Part shown: positions 57,221-64,000 of the stretch, piece by piece
How positions within the stretch are numbered: position 1 is the stretch's first letter
Layout of the letters: each line of letters starts with the position of its first letter
From: JAGVSR01 sp963778225
GTDB taxonomy: Bacteria > Pseudomonadota > Alphaproteobacteria > Rhizobiales > Hyphomicrobiaceae
DNA: 64,000 nucleotides
Reading direction: 5' to 3'
Assembly (NCBI GenBank): GCA_963778225.1
Contig: CAVZTR010000012.1
Span: 186,001-250,000, forward strand
Notes under the pieces: model-generated
What the model saw: the letters and a program-made list of their open reading frames with translations, nothing else
Databases searched by the model: none
Told to the model about the DNA's origin: nothing
Program-made: the position numbers and the translations under genes

Positions 57221-58355
57221 ATGCTCGAACCGCCCGCGCGCCACACGCGCCCTCGCGACCCTCGTGTCGACTTCTTTCGCGGTCTCGCGCTCATCTTCAT
57301 TTTTATCGACCATATCCCCGACAATACATGGGCTTATGGGACGCTGAAGAACTTCGGATTTGCGGATGCCAGCGAGGTTTTCGTGCTGCTGTCCGGCTAC
57401 TCGGCAGCCCTGGCCTACGGTCTGGGCAGCGATAGCGGAGCCCTGGCGCCTTCGTTCCAGCGGGCGTTCAAGCGGGCCGGGCGCATCTATTTGTGGCACA
57501 TCGCTATTCTGCTCGCTTCGGCGGTGATGCTGTACGCGGCCGCGCATGTGTTTCGTGATCCGGCCTACATTCACAACATGTTCCTGCAGCGCCTCGGAGA
57601 CGACCCGATCGGCGCGGCGCTCGGCGTGGTGTCGCTAACGTATCAGCCTAACCAGATGAACATCCTGCCGCTGTATGTGGTGCTGATGCTCTGGTTCCCG
57701 GTCATGCTGCTTTTGTTCCGGCGCGGTGTGGTCCCGACGCTGGCGGTGTCAGCGACCATCTGGGCCGTGGCGAACTACTTCAAGATCAATTTGCCGGTGA
57801 ACACGCCGGGCGAAGGCTGGTTTTTCAATCCGTTCGCTTGGCAGTTGCTGTTCACGACGGGTGCCGCTGCGGCGGTTCTTGGCACGCAGCCATGAATTGA
57901 CCAATCGTTCGGCCGTGCTGGCGATGGCCCTGTTCTATGTGTCTTTTTCATTTTTTTACGCGGCACCGTGGGTCCCGATGGCCTGGTTGCCCGACAATCC
58001 GCTGTTGCCGTCCAATCTGATCGGCACCGTGAGCAAACCGGACCTCTCCGCGTGGCGTTTTCTGCACGTGCTGGCGCTCGCCTATGTGGCTGGATCGCTC
58101 ATCCCGGGATCGGCCGTCTGGTTGCAGCGGCCAGTGGCGCGTGCGATCTCGCTGTGCGGGCGGCATGCGCTGGAGATCTTCGCGCTCAGCACCATTCTCT
58201 CGTTTGCCGGCTGGATCGTGCTGCGGCAGATCGGGACATCGTGGGCGCTCGAACTTGTCGTGACGGCGGCGGGAATCGCAGCAATGGCGTATGCCGCGCG
58301 CATGCTCACCGAGCGCAGATCCGTCCGCGACGCGACGACAGCGACGGCCGGCTGA
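57221..58355 (+). CDS. opgC: OpgC-family membrane protein, interrupted by a one-base insertion
   Basis: A membrane acyltransferase-3-like protein of the OpgC family, which succinylates osmoregulated periplasmic glucans. The first phase has RDPRVDFFRGLALIFIFIDHIP, ASEVFVLLSGYSAALAYG and FNPFAWQLLFTTGAAAAVLG, then stops at 57893. The second phase continues as HELTNRSAVLAMALFYVSF and about four further helices to 58355. Removing one base at 57887-57893 (CAGCCATG context) gives 377 residues, normal length. The stop abuts that of the next, convergent gene (TGATCA at 58353-58358). Probably a sequence error; OPG synthesis genes are not nearby. Confidence 0.87.
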
Positions 58356-59234
58356 TCATAAAGCCAAAACCTGCTCGACGTTGCGCGCGTGGACCGGTTC
58401 GTAGCCTTCCAGGTAGACAAGGGTGCCGTCTTCCAGGTCCCGGGCGAGGAGATCACGGAGTGCGGTTGCACGGAGAGCGGCGTCGGTTTTCATGGCGAGC
58501 AGCATTCGGACATAGCGCGCTGTCGCCCGGATCAGGCCGGCATCATAGCCGCCGGTGGCGATGCGATCGGGGCAACCGTGATTAGGCAGGATATGAGTGG
58601 CTCCGAGTTTCGCCAGCCGATCGAGTTCGGGTAAATGTCGGGTAAGATTTTCCGGCTCGGCCACATACGTGACGCTGTCTTCCAGGGTGTCGCCAGCCAA
58701 GAGTAGCCGGGTGTGGGGGAGCCAGAGCACGACGCCGTCGTCGCTGTGAATGTCGAATTCGATGAGCTCGACATCGGTATTGCCGATGCGGAGCGACAAG
58801 CGATCCTCGAAAGTGCGTGTCGGCATCACCAGAGGCGAGATGGCGGGTGGGCCGTCGTAGGTGCCGATCTCGATCGCGTTGCGATGCCGAGCGAGATGGC
58901 CGGCTGTCTTCGCGCACGCGATGATCTCGCAATCGGAAAAGACCTCGTTGCCGGCGATGTGGTCAAGATGCCAGTGGCTCAGAACGACGGTGAACTTTGT
59001 CACTCCACGTGCACTCAGAGTTTCGCGAATGGCGCGGGCGTGTGCGAGCGAAACGTGGGTGTCGTAGACCAGGGCCTCGGCGCCATCGACGATCGCGTAG
59101 CTCGCAATTCCCAGCGAGAGGGCGCCGTCGTCTATCCAGTTGTCTCCTTGCGCGAAGCGATAGCCGGGTACGCGACCATCGTAGAACGCGAGGATGTTTG
59201 GATGCGGTTCGAGGATGCGGAGGTGATCGAGCAT
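58356..59234 (-). CDS. MBL-fold metallohydrolase
   Basis: A 292-residue metallo-beta-lactamase-fold hydrolase. The metal-binding motif is SHWHLDHIAGN (HxHxDH at residues 87-92), with further ligands likely in IHSDDGVVLWLPHTRLLLAGDTLED and LPNHGCPDR. N- and C-terminal parts show no extra domain. Substrate class unclear (lactonase, thioesterase and glyoxalase-like members all share this motif). ATG 59234 was preferred to 59315, which adds an Arg-rich leader. Convergent with opgC; the stops are adjacent within TGATCA. Divergent from the short ORF at 59374. Confidence 0.82.
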   Translation of the reverse strand: MLDHLRILEPHPNILAFYDGRVPGYRFAQGDNWIDDGALSLGIASYAIVDGAEALVYDTHVSLAHARAIRETLSARGVTKFTVVLSHWHLDHIAGNEVFSDCEIIACAKTAGHLARHRNAIEIGTYDGPPAISPLVMPTRTFEDRLSLRIGNTDVELIEFDIHSDDGVVLWLPHTRLLLAGDTLEDSVTYVAEPENLTRHLPELDRLAKLGATHILPNHGCPDRIATGGYDAGLIRATARYVRMLLAMKTDAALRATALRDLLARDLEDGTLVYLEGYEPVHARNVEQVLAL

Positions 59235-59373
59235 GCGGGTCAACCTAAGGCGCTGAAGCGCCCCGTCAACCAATCCCACACCATCAGCTCTTGACTTCAC
59301 ACGGCCTCTTTTCAAGTCCGGGCGAATGTGAGAACTTCATGTCATCGTTCAACAACTGGAAGGAGGTGATCCG

Positions 59374-59451
59374 ATGTCGAGTGGGATCTTGAAGGCTGCG
59401 ATGTCGGGATCGCAAGGGCTTTCGTCGGAACACCTTCCGCTGATCGCCTGA
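59374..59451 (+). CDS. 25-residue ORF with an exceptional Shine-Dalgarno
   Basis: ATG 59374 is preceded by AAGGAGGTGATCC (59360-59372), a 13-base perfect complement of the 16S rRNA 3' tail, with one base between the end of the match and the start codon. The peptide is MSSGILKAAMSGSQGLSSEHLP followed by LIA. It is Ser/Gly-rich, not hydrophobic and matches no family I know. A clear intrinsic terminator follows 54 bases after the stop, so the unit is probably a monocistronic RNA of about 200 bases. The peptide may be functional, or the RNA itself may act on ribosomes or as a leader. Coding status is uncertain. Confidence 0.5.
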   Translation: MSSGILKAAMSGSQGLSSEHLPLIA

Positions 59452-59505
59452 CGCACTGCGACGCCGGCGGGCCGATGCCCCCGGAATATCGCAACCGGTC
59501 TCACG

Positions 59506-59539
59506 GGGCCGCTCGGAAACGAGCGGCCCTTTGTGTTTT
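59506..59539 (+). terminator. intrinsic terminator after the short ORF
   Basis: Perfect 10-bp stem GGGCCGCTCG (59506-59515) / CGAGCGGCCC (59520-59529) with a GAAA tetraloop, followed by TTTGTGTTTT. A textbook rho-independent terminator on the plus strand. Confidence 0.9.
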
Positions 59540-59608
59540 GTCATGCCCTTAGTTCGTTGAGGTGCTCGGCCGTTTGTATCCGGCGCAATTCGCGCTAGAA
59601 CGCGCCCT

Positions 59609-60025
59609 ATGACCCATCAGAACTTCCTAAGTGGCCTCGTGAGCATTGCAGCTCTCGCAATCGCGCTTGCCGCCGCGCTCCGCTTCGGCCTCGGCAGTCG
59701 GTGGTTCGAGTTTTACGGCTGGGCCACGGTTGCATTGGCAGCGGTGCCGTTCGTAACCTGGCTCTTGTGGAAGCGGTTACCGGAGGTCGGGCGGAGCCGG
59801 TGGTGGAGCCTGCTTTTCGCGGTTCCTCTCTTCGTCGTCGCGGTCATACAAATCGTATTCTGGCATTTGTTTTTCTCTCAAGGCGCTACCAACCCGATGT
59901 TCGGGGTCATGCGCGAAATGGTGCGGCCGTGGTTGGCGGCAGGCGAGCCCTTTGCTGTTGGGGCTTACGCGGTGGTCTGCCTCTGGCTCGTCATCGCGGC
60001 GGCCCGGAACAGCGCCACCGCCTGA
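59609..60025 (+). CDS. four-helix membrane protein, unknown function
   Basis: A 138-residue protein with hydrophobic segments near residues 8-27 (SGLVSIAALAIALAAALRF), 36-54 (FYGWATVALAAVPFVTWLL), 66-88 (WWSLLFAVPLFVVAVIQIVF) and 115-133 (FAVGAYAVVCLWLVIAAA). No conserved motif is recognised. Upstream is the terminator at 59506, so it likely has its own promoter in the short gap. The bactofilin gene follows 121 bases on. Confidence 0.65.
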   Translation: MTHQNFLSGLVSIAALAIALAAALRFGLGSRWFEFYGWATVALAAVPFVTWLLWKRLPEVGRSRWWSLLFAVPLFVVAVIQIVFWHLFFSQGATNPMFGVMREMVRPWLAAGEPFAVGAYAVVCLWLVIAAARNSATA

Positions 60026-60146
60026 GGCGCGCCCTGGATGCCACAGGCAGCGATTATCCCGTTCACTCGCCTCGACATATTTTCAACAACCCCGCATGAT
60101 GTCGATCAGCAGAGGGCGTCGTCCTGCCATAAGGGAGTATCCATTC

Positions 60147-60677
60147 GTGTTCAGCCGTGGTCCTGGTTCCGAGAGTGCCCCACCCAAGCCGCCCTCAATG
60201 CCCAGCATGAATGGCACCGGAACGCCCGCCACGGCGGCGCCGCGCCCGGCAGGATCGCCCTTCGAGCGCTCCGCATCGGGCAATGGCATGTCGGTCATCG
60301 GCACCGATCTCACCATTATGGGAGAGAAGATCACAATTATCTCGCAGAACAAGTTGACCATCGACGGTGACGTGCACGGCGATATCCATGGCCGGCAGGT
60401 CGTTATCGGCGAAGAAGGCTCAGTCGTCGGTACGGTCAACGCAGAGGCGATCGAAGTTCGGGGCGGCATCAAGGGCGCCATCCGAGCGGCCACCGTGACC
60501 CTCCATCCGACAGCGCAGGTCGAGGGCGATATCACGCACCAGACCCTCGCTATTTCCGAGGGCGCGCAATTCGACGGACGCGTACGCCGGGCAAAAGATC
60601 CAAGTGACTTGAAACCAAACCTCGACGTGTCAGGTTTCGAAGAAATTCGCATGCAGGCCGTTTCGACCGGAGGCTGA
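60147..60677 (+). CDS. bacA: bactofilin (polymer-forming cytoskeletal protein)
   Basis: A 176-residue bactofilin, which polymerises without nucleotide into filaments at the inner membrane and helps shape or stalk growth. After a Pro/Ala-rich N-terminal tail (about 45 residues) the beta-helix core runs MSVIGTDLTIMGEKITIISQ, KLTIDGDVHGDIHGRQVVIG, GTVNAEAIEVRGGIKGAIRA, HPTAQVEGDITHQTLAISEGAQFDG. A GTG at 60147 is preceded by AGGGAG and gives the typical VFSR start; an ATG at 60099 is less well supported. A terminator follows at 60706. Length is usual. Confidence 0.88.
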   Translation: MFSRGPGSESAPPKPPSMPSMNGTGTPATAAPRPAGSPFERSASGNGMSVIGTDLTIMGEKITIISQNKLTIDGDVHGDIHGRQVVIGEEGSVVGTVNAEAIEVRGGIKGAIRAATVTLHPTAQVEGDITHQTLAISEGAQFDGRVRRAKDPSDLKPNLDVSGFEEIRMQAVSTGG

Positions 60678-60705
60678 CGCCGCCATGGCATCGCCCAAGG
60701 CATCA

Positions 60706-60740
60706 GGCTCCGGAACCTCGCGGTTCCGGAGCCTTTCTTT
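60706..60740 (+). terminator. intrinsic terminator of the bactofilin gene
   Basis: Perfect 12-bp stem GGCTCCGGAACC (60706-60717) / GGTTCCGGAGCC (60722-60733), loop TCGC, then TTTCTTTG. It lies 29 bases after the bactofilin stop and inside any ORF that begins at the ATG at 60685. Confidence 0.88.
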
Positions 60741-60780
60741 GTCAACCGCACCTTTGGATGCATCAGGTGGCGGCAGCGTC

Positions 60781-61413
60781 GTGCTGCTGACGGGTTTCGG
60801 GCGGTTTCCCGGCGTTGCGCGCAATGCATCGGCCGATCTTGCGGCGGAACTGGCGCGCCGCGCATCGCTGCGGCATAGCCATCTGCGCTTCATCGCTGAT
60901 GTGCTCCCGGTCGACTGGAGAGAAGCCCCCGCGCGTCTGACGGAGCTTCTCCATCGACATCGTCCGGCGGTTGCGTTGCACTTTGGTGTCTCCTCTCGGG
61001 CGACCGGCTTCGTCATCGAGACGCATGCCTACAACGTCACGAAAGACATACCTGACGACGGCGGTCTGCTTGCGGACAGGGATATCCTTGTTGCCGGCGA
61101 CCGGCCGCGGCGGTCGGCGACGGTTCCGGTGCGCGGCATCGTTCGGGCACTCCACGAGGCGGGGTATCCAGCGGAGCTCTCATCTGACCCGGGGCGGTAC
61201 CTCTGCAATGCCGTGCTGTTTCATTCGCTGCGCCATGCGACGCGGGCGGAGCCCAGAATGCGCAGCGGCTTTATTCACATTCCGGCCACCCTCGAACCGG
61301 GAACACCGGGCGAGCCGTCGCTCATCGGCTGGAACCATGCGTTTGAAGGTGGTCTGCGGCTGATGGATGTTTGCGTTGCCCCATTGCGTGCGCGCGCGGC
61401 TTACCTATCTTAA
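60781..61413 (+). CDS. pcp: pyroglutamyl-peptidase I (C15 family)
   Basis: A 210-residue cysteine peptidase that removes N-terminal pyroglutamate from peptides. The N-terminus VLLTGFGRFPGVARNASADL matches the family start. The catalytic triad is visible as Glu in GVSSRATGFVIETHAYNV, Cys in DPGRYLCNAVLFHSL and His in GFIHIPATLEP. The GTG at 60781, with AGGTGG 10 bases upstream, gives the usual length. A longer reading from ATG 60685 exists but its first 32 codons contain the bactofilin terminator hairpin, so I prefer the later start. Transcription presumably begins near 60740-60780 or reads through. Confidence 0.8.
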   Translation: MLLTGFGRFPGVARNASADLAAELARRASLRHSHLRFIADVLPVDWREAPARLTELLHRHRPAVALHFGVSSRATGFVIETHAYNVTKDIPDDGGLLADRDILVAGDRPRRSATVPVRGIVRALHEAGYPAELSSDPGRYLCNAVLFHSLRHATRAEPRMRSGFIHIPATLEPGTPGEPSLIGWNHAFEGGLRLMDVCVAPLRARAAYLS

Positions 61414-61480
61414 TGGAATTGCCGGCTGGTCTTCTCATGTGCGCGTCCCCGGTTCCGACCGACGAGGAGAAATCGCGCCC

Positions 61481-62014
61481 ATGTCCCCCGCCCAGCGCCG
61501 CCGCGCAGCTTACAGCTACCGCAGGAGCGCCTCCATGTTCGCCACCGTGCTGATGTCGGCCGGGCTCGTCCTCGCGCTGACTGGCGCAGTCGGCAGCTGG
61601 CGGGGATACGTCACACAATCCTGGCCGACAACGACGGCGACGCTCGTCACGAACACGCTCGAGACGACAGAGCAGACCCGCACGATACCCATGACCGACC
61701 GCCTCCGCGGCGGAATCACGGAAACCGTCGAGACCGAGGTGCTGGCACTCAGCTATCGCTACAGCGTTGATGGTGTCGCATTCGAGGGCCACAAGTTGGA
61801 ACCGTGGGACTTCGGCTTGCCGGGCAAGGCGAAGGCGCGGGACATCGCGGCGCTTGGATCGGGTGGCACGCATCCCGTGGCGTACGATCCGCGCGATCCG
61901 CGCCGGGCTTATCTGATGCCCGGGCCGAGCACGACATCTCTGACGCTCGTGACCATCGGCGCGGTGCTCATGGCGGCCGGTTTTCTCATGGGACGTATTC
62001 TGCGCCGCGCATGA
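61481..62014 (+). CDS. DUF3592 membrane protein
   Basis: A 177-residue protein with two membrane segments (about residues 23-42, TVLMSAGLVLALTGAVGSW, and about 148-168 near the C-terminus, LTLVTIGAVLMAAGFLMG), enclosing a beta-rich domain: SWPTTTATLVTNTLETTEQT, LALSYRYSVDGVAFEGHKL and VAYDPRDPRRAYLMPG, the DUF3592 pattern. Function unknown. ATG 61481 has GAGGAGA upstream. Its stop is followed by nested hairpins at 62021-62110 and the convergent CoA-transferase gene. Confidence 0.82.
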   Translation: MSPAQRRRAAYSYRRSASMFATVLMSAGLVLALTGAVGSWRGYVTQSWPTTTATLVTNTLETTEQTRTIPMTDRLRGGITETVETEVLALSYRYSVDGVAFEGHKLEPWDFGLPGKAKARDIAALGSGGTHPVAYDPRDPRRAYLMPGPSTTSLTLVTIGAVLMAAGFLMGRILRRA

Positions 62015-62020
62015 GGTACG

Positions 62021-62110
62021 CATGCGGCGGTTCCGCTATCGCGGAACCGGCCGCTGCGCGTGTTAGTGGGCGCGCAGCGACTCCGCTGTCGCGGAGCCGG
62101 CCGCTGCGCG
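62021..62110. repeat. two nested-hairpin repeats between convergent genes
   Basis: First copy: inner stem GGTTCCGC-tatc-GCGGAACC (62029-62048) with a bulged outer stem (CGCATGCGGC with GCCGCTGCG). Second copy: outer stem CGCGCAGCG (62071-62079) / CGCTGCGCG (62102-62110) around A, CTCCGC-tgtc-GCGGAG (62081-62096) and CCGGC. The second has the same architecture as 23332-23372 but a different, still fully paired outer stem. Confidence 0.8.
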
Positions 62111-62120
62111 TGGAAGGCAC

Positions 62121-64000
62121 TTACTCGGCAGCTTGATCTTCGAGGAAGGCGTGGGCGTCTTCCTTGCGCTCGAAAATGTGCGGGGCGAGCCCGCGCTTGG
62201 ACAGGGCTTCCTGCATCTTCAAACGCATGAATGCCGACGTCGTGTAGCGCGTCGTGGTCAGGTAATGGTCGTCCATCATGTATTGGATCATCTCGGCGTA
62301 ATCGTCGTAAAGATCCTCGGCGATGCGGCAGCCGTCGTGGTTCACCACCGAGTTGACTCGGCGGCCGGCGGCGACGCAGGCGGCGACGAGTGTTTTGCGC
62401 AGATCGTCGATGTCGGACTTCTTGCGCACGCTCCACCCTTCGAGGTTGACGAAGAGTATGTTGCGGTCGCTGTCGTAGCTCACGCGTTCCGACAGCTTGA
62501 GGTTCAGGAGTTCCGAGAGCAGTTCCATCGGATCATCGACGAAGATGCGACGGTCCATGGGCATCGGCTTGTTGATGATGGGCTTGAAGTCCATTTGTGC
62601 GAGGATGTGCTTGTCGATATCGATGCCAGGGGCGACTTCGATCAGTTCGAGTCCGCCGGGCGTCAATTGGAACACGCAGCGTTCGGTGACGTAGATGACC
62701 GGCTGGGATTTGCGGCTCGCGTAGGGGCCGGAGAACGTGATCTGCTCGACGTTGTTGACGAACTTGCGCGCGCGGCCTTCCTTGACGATCTTCAGCTTGC
62801 CGTAGTGGATTTCCACCTCCAGGCCGCCAGCGGTGAAGGTGCCGGCGAAGACGACGGCGCGGGCGTTCTGCGAGATGTCGATGAAGCCGCCGCAGCCATT
62901 GAGGCGCCCGCCGAACTTCGACGTATTGACGTTGCCGAACTGGTCGCATTCGGCCATTCCCAGGCAGGTCAGGTCGAGACCGCGGCCGTGGTAGAAGTCG
63001 AACATCTGGTTCTGGTCGATGATCGCATGGGCGTTCGCTGACGCGCCAAAGCTCGATCCACCGGCAAGGACGCCGCCAATGGCGCCGGCTTCCGTCGTCA
63101 TGGTGATGTAGGGCGTGACGCGCTCTTCGGCTGCAACTGCTGCAACGCCGTCGGGTGCACCGACGCCGAGGTTGATGACACCGTTGGGCGGGAGTTCGAA
63201 AGCGGCGCGGCGGGCGATGATCTTGCGCTCGTCCAGATCCATCTTCGGCATGGCATCGACAGGGATGCGGATTTCGCCGGAGAGCGCCGGATTGTACATG
63301 ACGCCGTAGTTCATGCGGTGCATCTCGGGCTGTTCGGCCACGACGACGCAATCCACGAGAATGCCGGGAACGCGCACGTCCTTCGGCTTGATTGAGCCCT
63401 GCTCGACGATGCGCTCCACCTGCGCAATGACGACGCCGCCATTGTTATGGGCCGCCATGGCCTGGGCGAGCACGTCGAGCGTGAGGCACTCCTTCTCCAT
63501 CGAGAGGTTGCCGGACGGATCGGCGCTCGTTGCGCGGATGAGGGCCACGTCGATTGGCGTCGCCTTGTAGAACAGCCACTCTTCGCCTTCGACTTCCACG
63601 TGCTTGACGATGTCTTCCTTCGTCACCTCGTTGACCTTGCCGCCGCCGAGGCGCGGATCGACATAGGTGTGCAGGCCCACCTTCGTGAAGAGACCGGGCG
63701 AGCCGGCGGCGCACGAGCGATACAGTTTCGAGATGACACCCTGGGGCAGGTTGTAGCCCGTGATCTTGTTTTCCTGCGCGGCCTGCGCGACTTTCGGCAT
63801 GCGGCCGAAGTTGGCGGCGATGACGCGCGTGAGAAGACCTTCGTGATGCAGTCGGCCGGTGCCGAGGCCTTTGCTATCGCCTGCGCCGGCACACATGATG
63901 AGCGTGCAGCCCTTGGGCGCTTTGGTATCGACGTAGCGTTTTTCGAGTGCGGCGTGGAGAGCCTCGGGAATGCAGCTCTGGACGAAGCCCGTGGTGCAGA
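62121..64000 (-). CDS. acyl-CoA:carboxylate CoA-transferase, 5' end outside the window
   Basis: At least 625 residues of a family I CoA-transferase with alpha and beta domains fused, like propionate/acetoacetate CoA-transferases (YdiF type), moving CoA between an acyl-CoA and a free acid. The catalytic Glu is in TMTTEAGAIGGVLAGGSSFG, with GVINLGVGAPDGVAAVAAEE before it; CGGFIDISQNARAVVFAGTFTAGGLEV and VIYVTERCVFQLTPGG follow. The frame stays open to position 64000 (reading back through KRYVDTKAPKGCTLIM), so the true start is beyond the edge. Substrates not deducible. Confidence 0.88.
   Translation of the reverse strand, partial: CTTGFVQSCIPEALHAALEKRYVDTKAPKGCTLIMCAGAGDSKGLGTGRLHHEGLLTRVIAANFGRMPKVAQAAQENKITGYNLPQGVISKLYRSCAAGSPGLFTKVGLHTYVDPRLGGGKVNEVTKEDIVKHVEVEGEEWLFYKATPIDVALIRATSADPSGNLSMEKECLTLDVLAQAMAAHNNGGVVIAQVERIVEQGSIKPKDVRVPGILVDCVVVAEQPEMHRMNYGVMYNPALSGEIRIPVDAMPKMDLDERKIIARRAAFELPPNGVINLGVGAPDGVAAVAAEERVTPYITMTTEAGAIGGVLAGGSSFGASANAHAIIDQNQMFDFYHGRGLDLTCLGMAECDQFGNVNTSKFGGRLNGCGGFIDISQNARAVVFAGTFTAGGLEVEIHYGKLKIVKEGRARKFVNNVEQITFSGPYASRKSQPVIYVTERCVFQLTPGGLELIEVAPGIDIDKHILAQMDFKPIINKPMPMDRRIFVDDPMELLSELLNLKLSERVSYDSDRNILFVNLEGWSVRKKSDIDDLRKTLVAACVAAGRRVNSVVNHDGCRIAEDLYDDYAEMIQYMMDDHYLTTTRYTTSAFMRLKMQEALSKRGLAPHIFERKEDAHAFLEDQAAE

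Larger units (their letters stand above)
59235..59608. other. 374-base intergenic region holding a short coding unit
   Basis: Between MBL hydrolase (minus) and a membrane protein (plus). A possible promoter element TTGACT (59291-59296) lies upstream of the short ORF at 59374-59451; the terminator is at 59506. The remaining sequence shows nothing else supported. Confidence 0.5.

Overview
The window is GC-rich, densely coding DNA from an alphaproteobacterium, most likely of the order Hyphomicrobiales (Hyphomicrobium-like). The evidence is the split proton-translocating transhydrogenase (pntAA-pntAB-pntB) next to an aa3-oxidase subunit IV peptide, the DUF4170 / acyltransferase / waaA / lpxK / DUF2093 / xseA / purD neighbourhood, ribosomal protein S21 with an alphaproteobacterial core, an intracellular PHA depolymerase and the carboxynorspermidine route to polyamines. 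The genus is an inference. I saw no rRNA, tRNA, insertion sequence, integrase, phage gene or CRISPR array, so this reads as ordinary chromosome rather than an island.

Layout. 1-3.2 kb: edge-truncated gene, GNAT acetyltransferase, small membrane protein, lipoprotein, Tat-exported PhoD. 3.4-8.3 kb: carboxynorspermidine decarboxylase (frameshifted), then a minus-strand run of DUF465, DNA-damage exonuclease, ATP-dependent DNA ligase and a fluoroacetate-dehalogenase-like hydrolase. 8.6-11.7 kb: second DUF465 protein, Spy-like periplasmic protein, acyl-CoA synthetase, 32-residue membrane peptide. 12-18.2 kb: lipid A/Kdo block (DUF4170, phosphatase, DUF374-WaaA fusion, LpxK, DUF2093) and xseA (frameshifted). 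18.4-21.9 kb: cytochrome c and a MacAB-type exporter. 22-27.8 kb: purD, Csp1-like copper store, thiE-thiG, cation/proton exchanger, di-haem protein. 28.5-32.6 kb: carboxynorspermidine dehydrogenase, purE-purK (purK frameshifted), S21. 32.6-37.8 kb: hydrolase, metallopeptidase-like protein, pnt operon, CoxIV. 38-43.6 kb: two paralogous exported proteins, UbiB-like kinase, Kup, DUF1285. 43.8-50.9 kb: MoxR/DUF58/DUF4159 operon. 51-57 kb: PHA depolymerase, phospholipase C-HhH fusion, TetR regulator, TPP riboswitch and thiC. 57.2-64 kb: OpgC (frameshifted), MBL hydrolase, a short transcription unit with an exceptional Shine-Dalgarno, bactofilin, pyroglutamyl peptidase, DUF3592 protein and an edge-truncated CoA-transferase.

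Connections. Two polyamine genes (about 3.4 and 28.5 kb) encode consecutive steps though they lie about 24 kb apart. Three thiamine genes sit in two loci, of which only thiC has a visible TPP riboswitch. purD, purE and purK give three steps of IMP synthesis. DUF374-WaaA and LpxK supply lipid A/Kdo assembly.

Most striking points. (1) Four conserved genes each carry exactly one extra base; removing it restores a full-length protein in every case, which points to consensus-sequence errors. (2) A family of nested hairpins with compensating changes in the outer stem lies between two convergent gene pairs (23.3 and 62.0 kb). (3) A 25-codon ORF has a 13-base perfect match to the 16S rRNA 3' tail and its own terminator. 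(4) There are unusual protein architectures: the DUF374-WaaA fusion, S21 with a glycine/phenylalanine-rich tail, and a phospholipase C-HhH fusion. I did not find a convincing new multi-gene defence or metabolic system; the best candidates for undescribed biology are points 2 and 3 and the exported paralogue pair at 38.1-39.4 kb.
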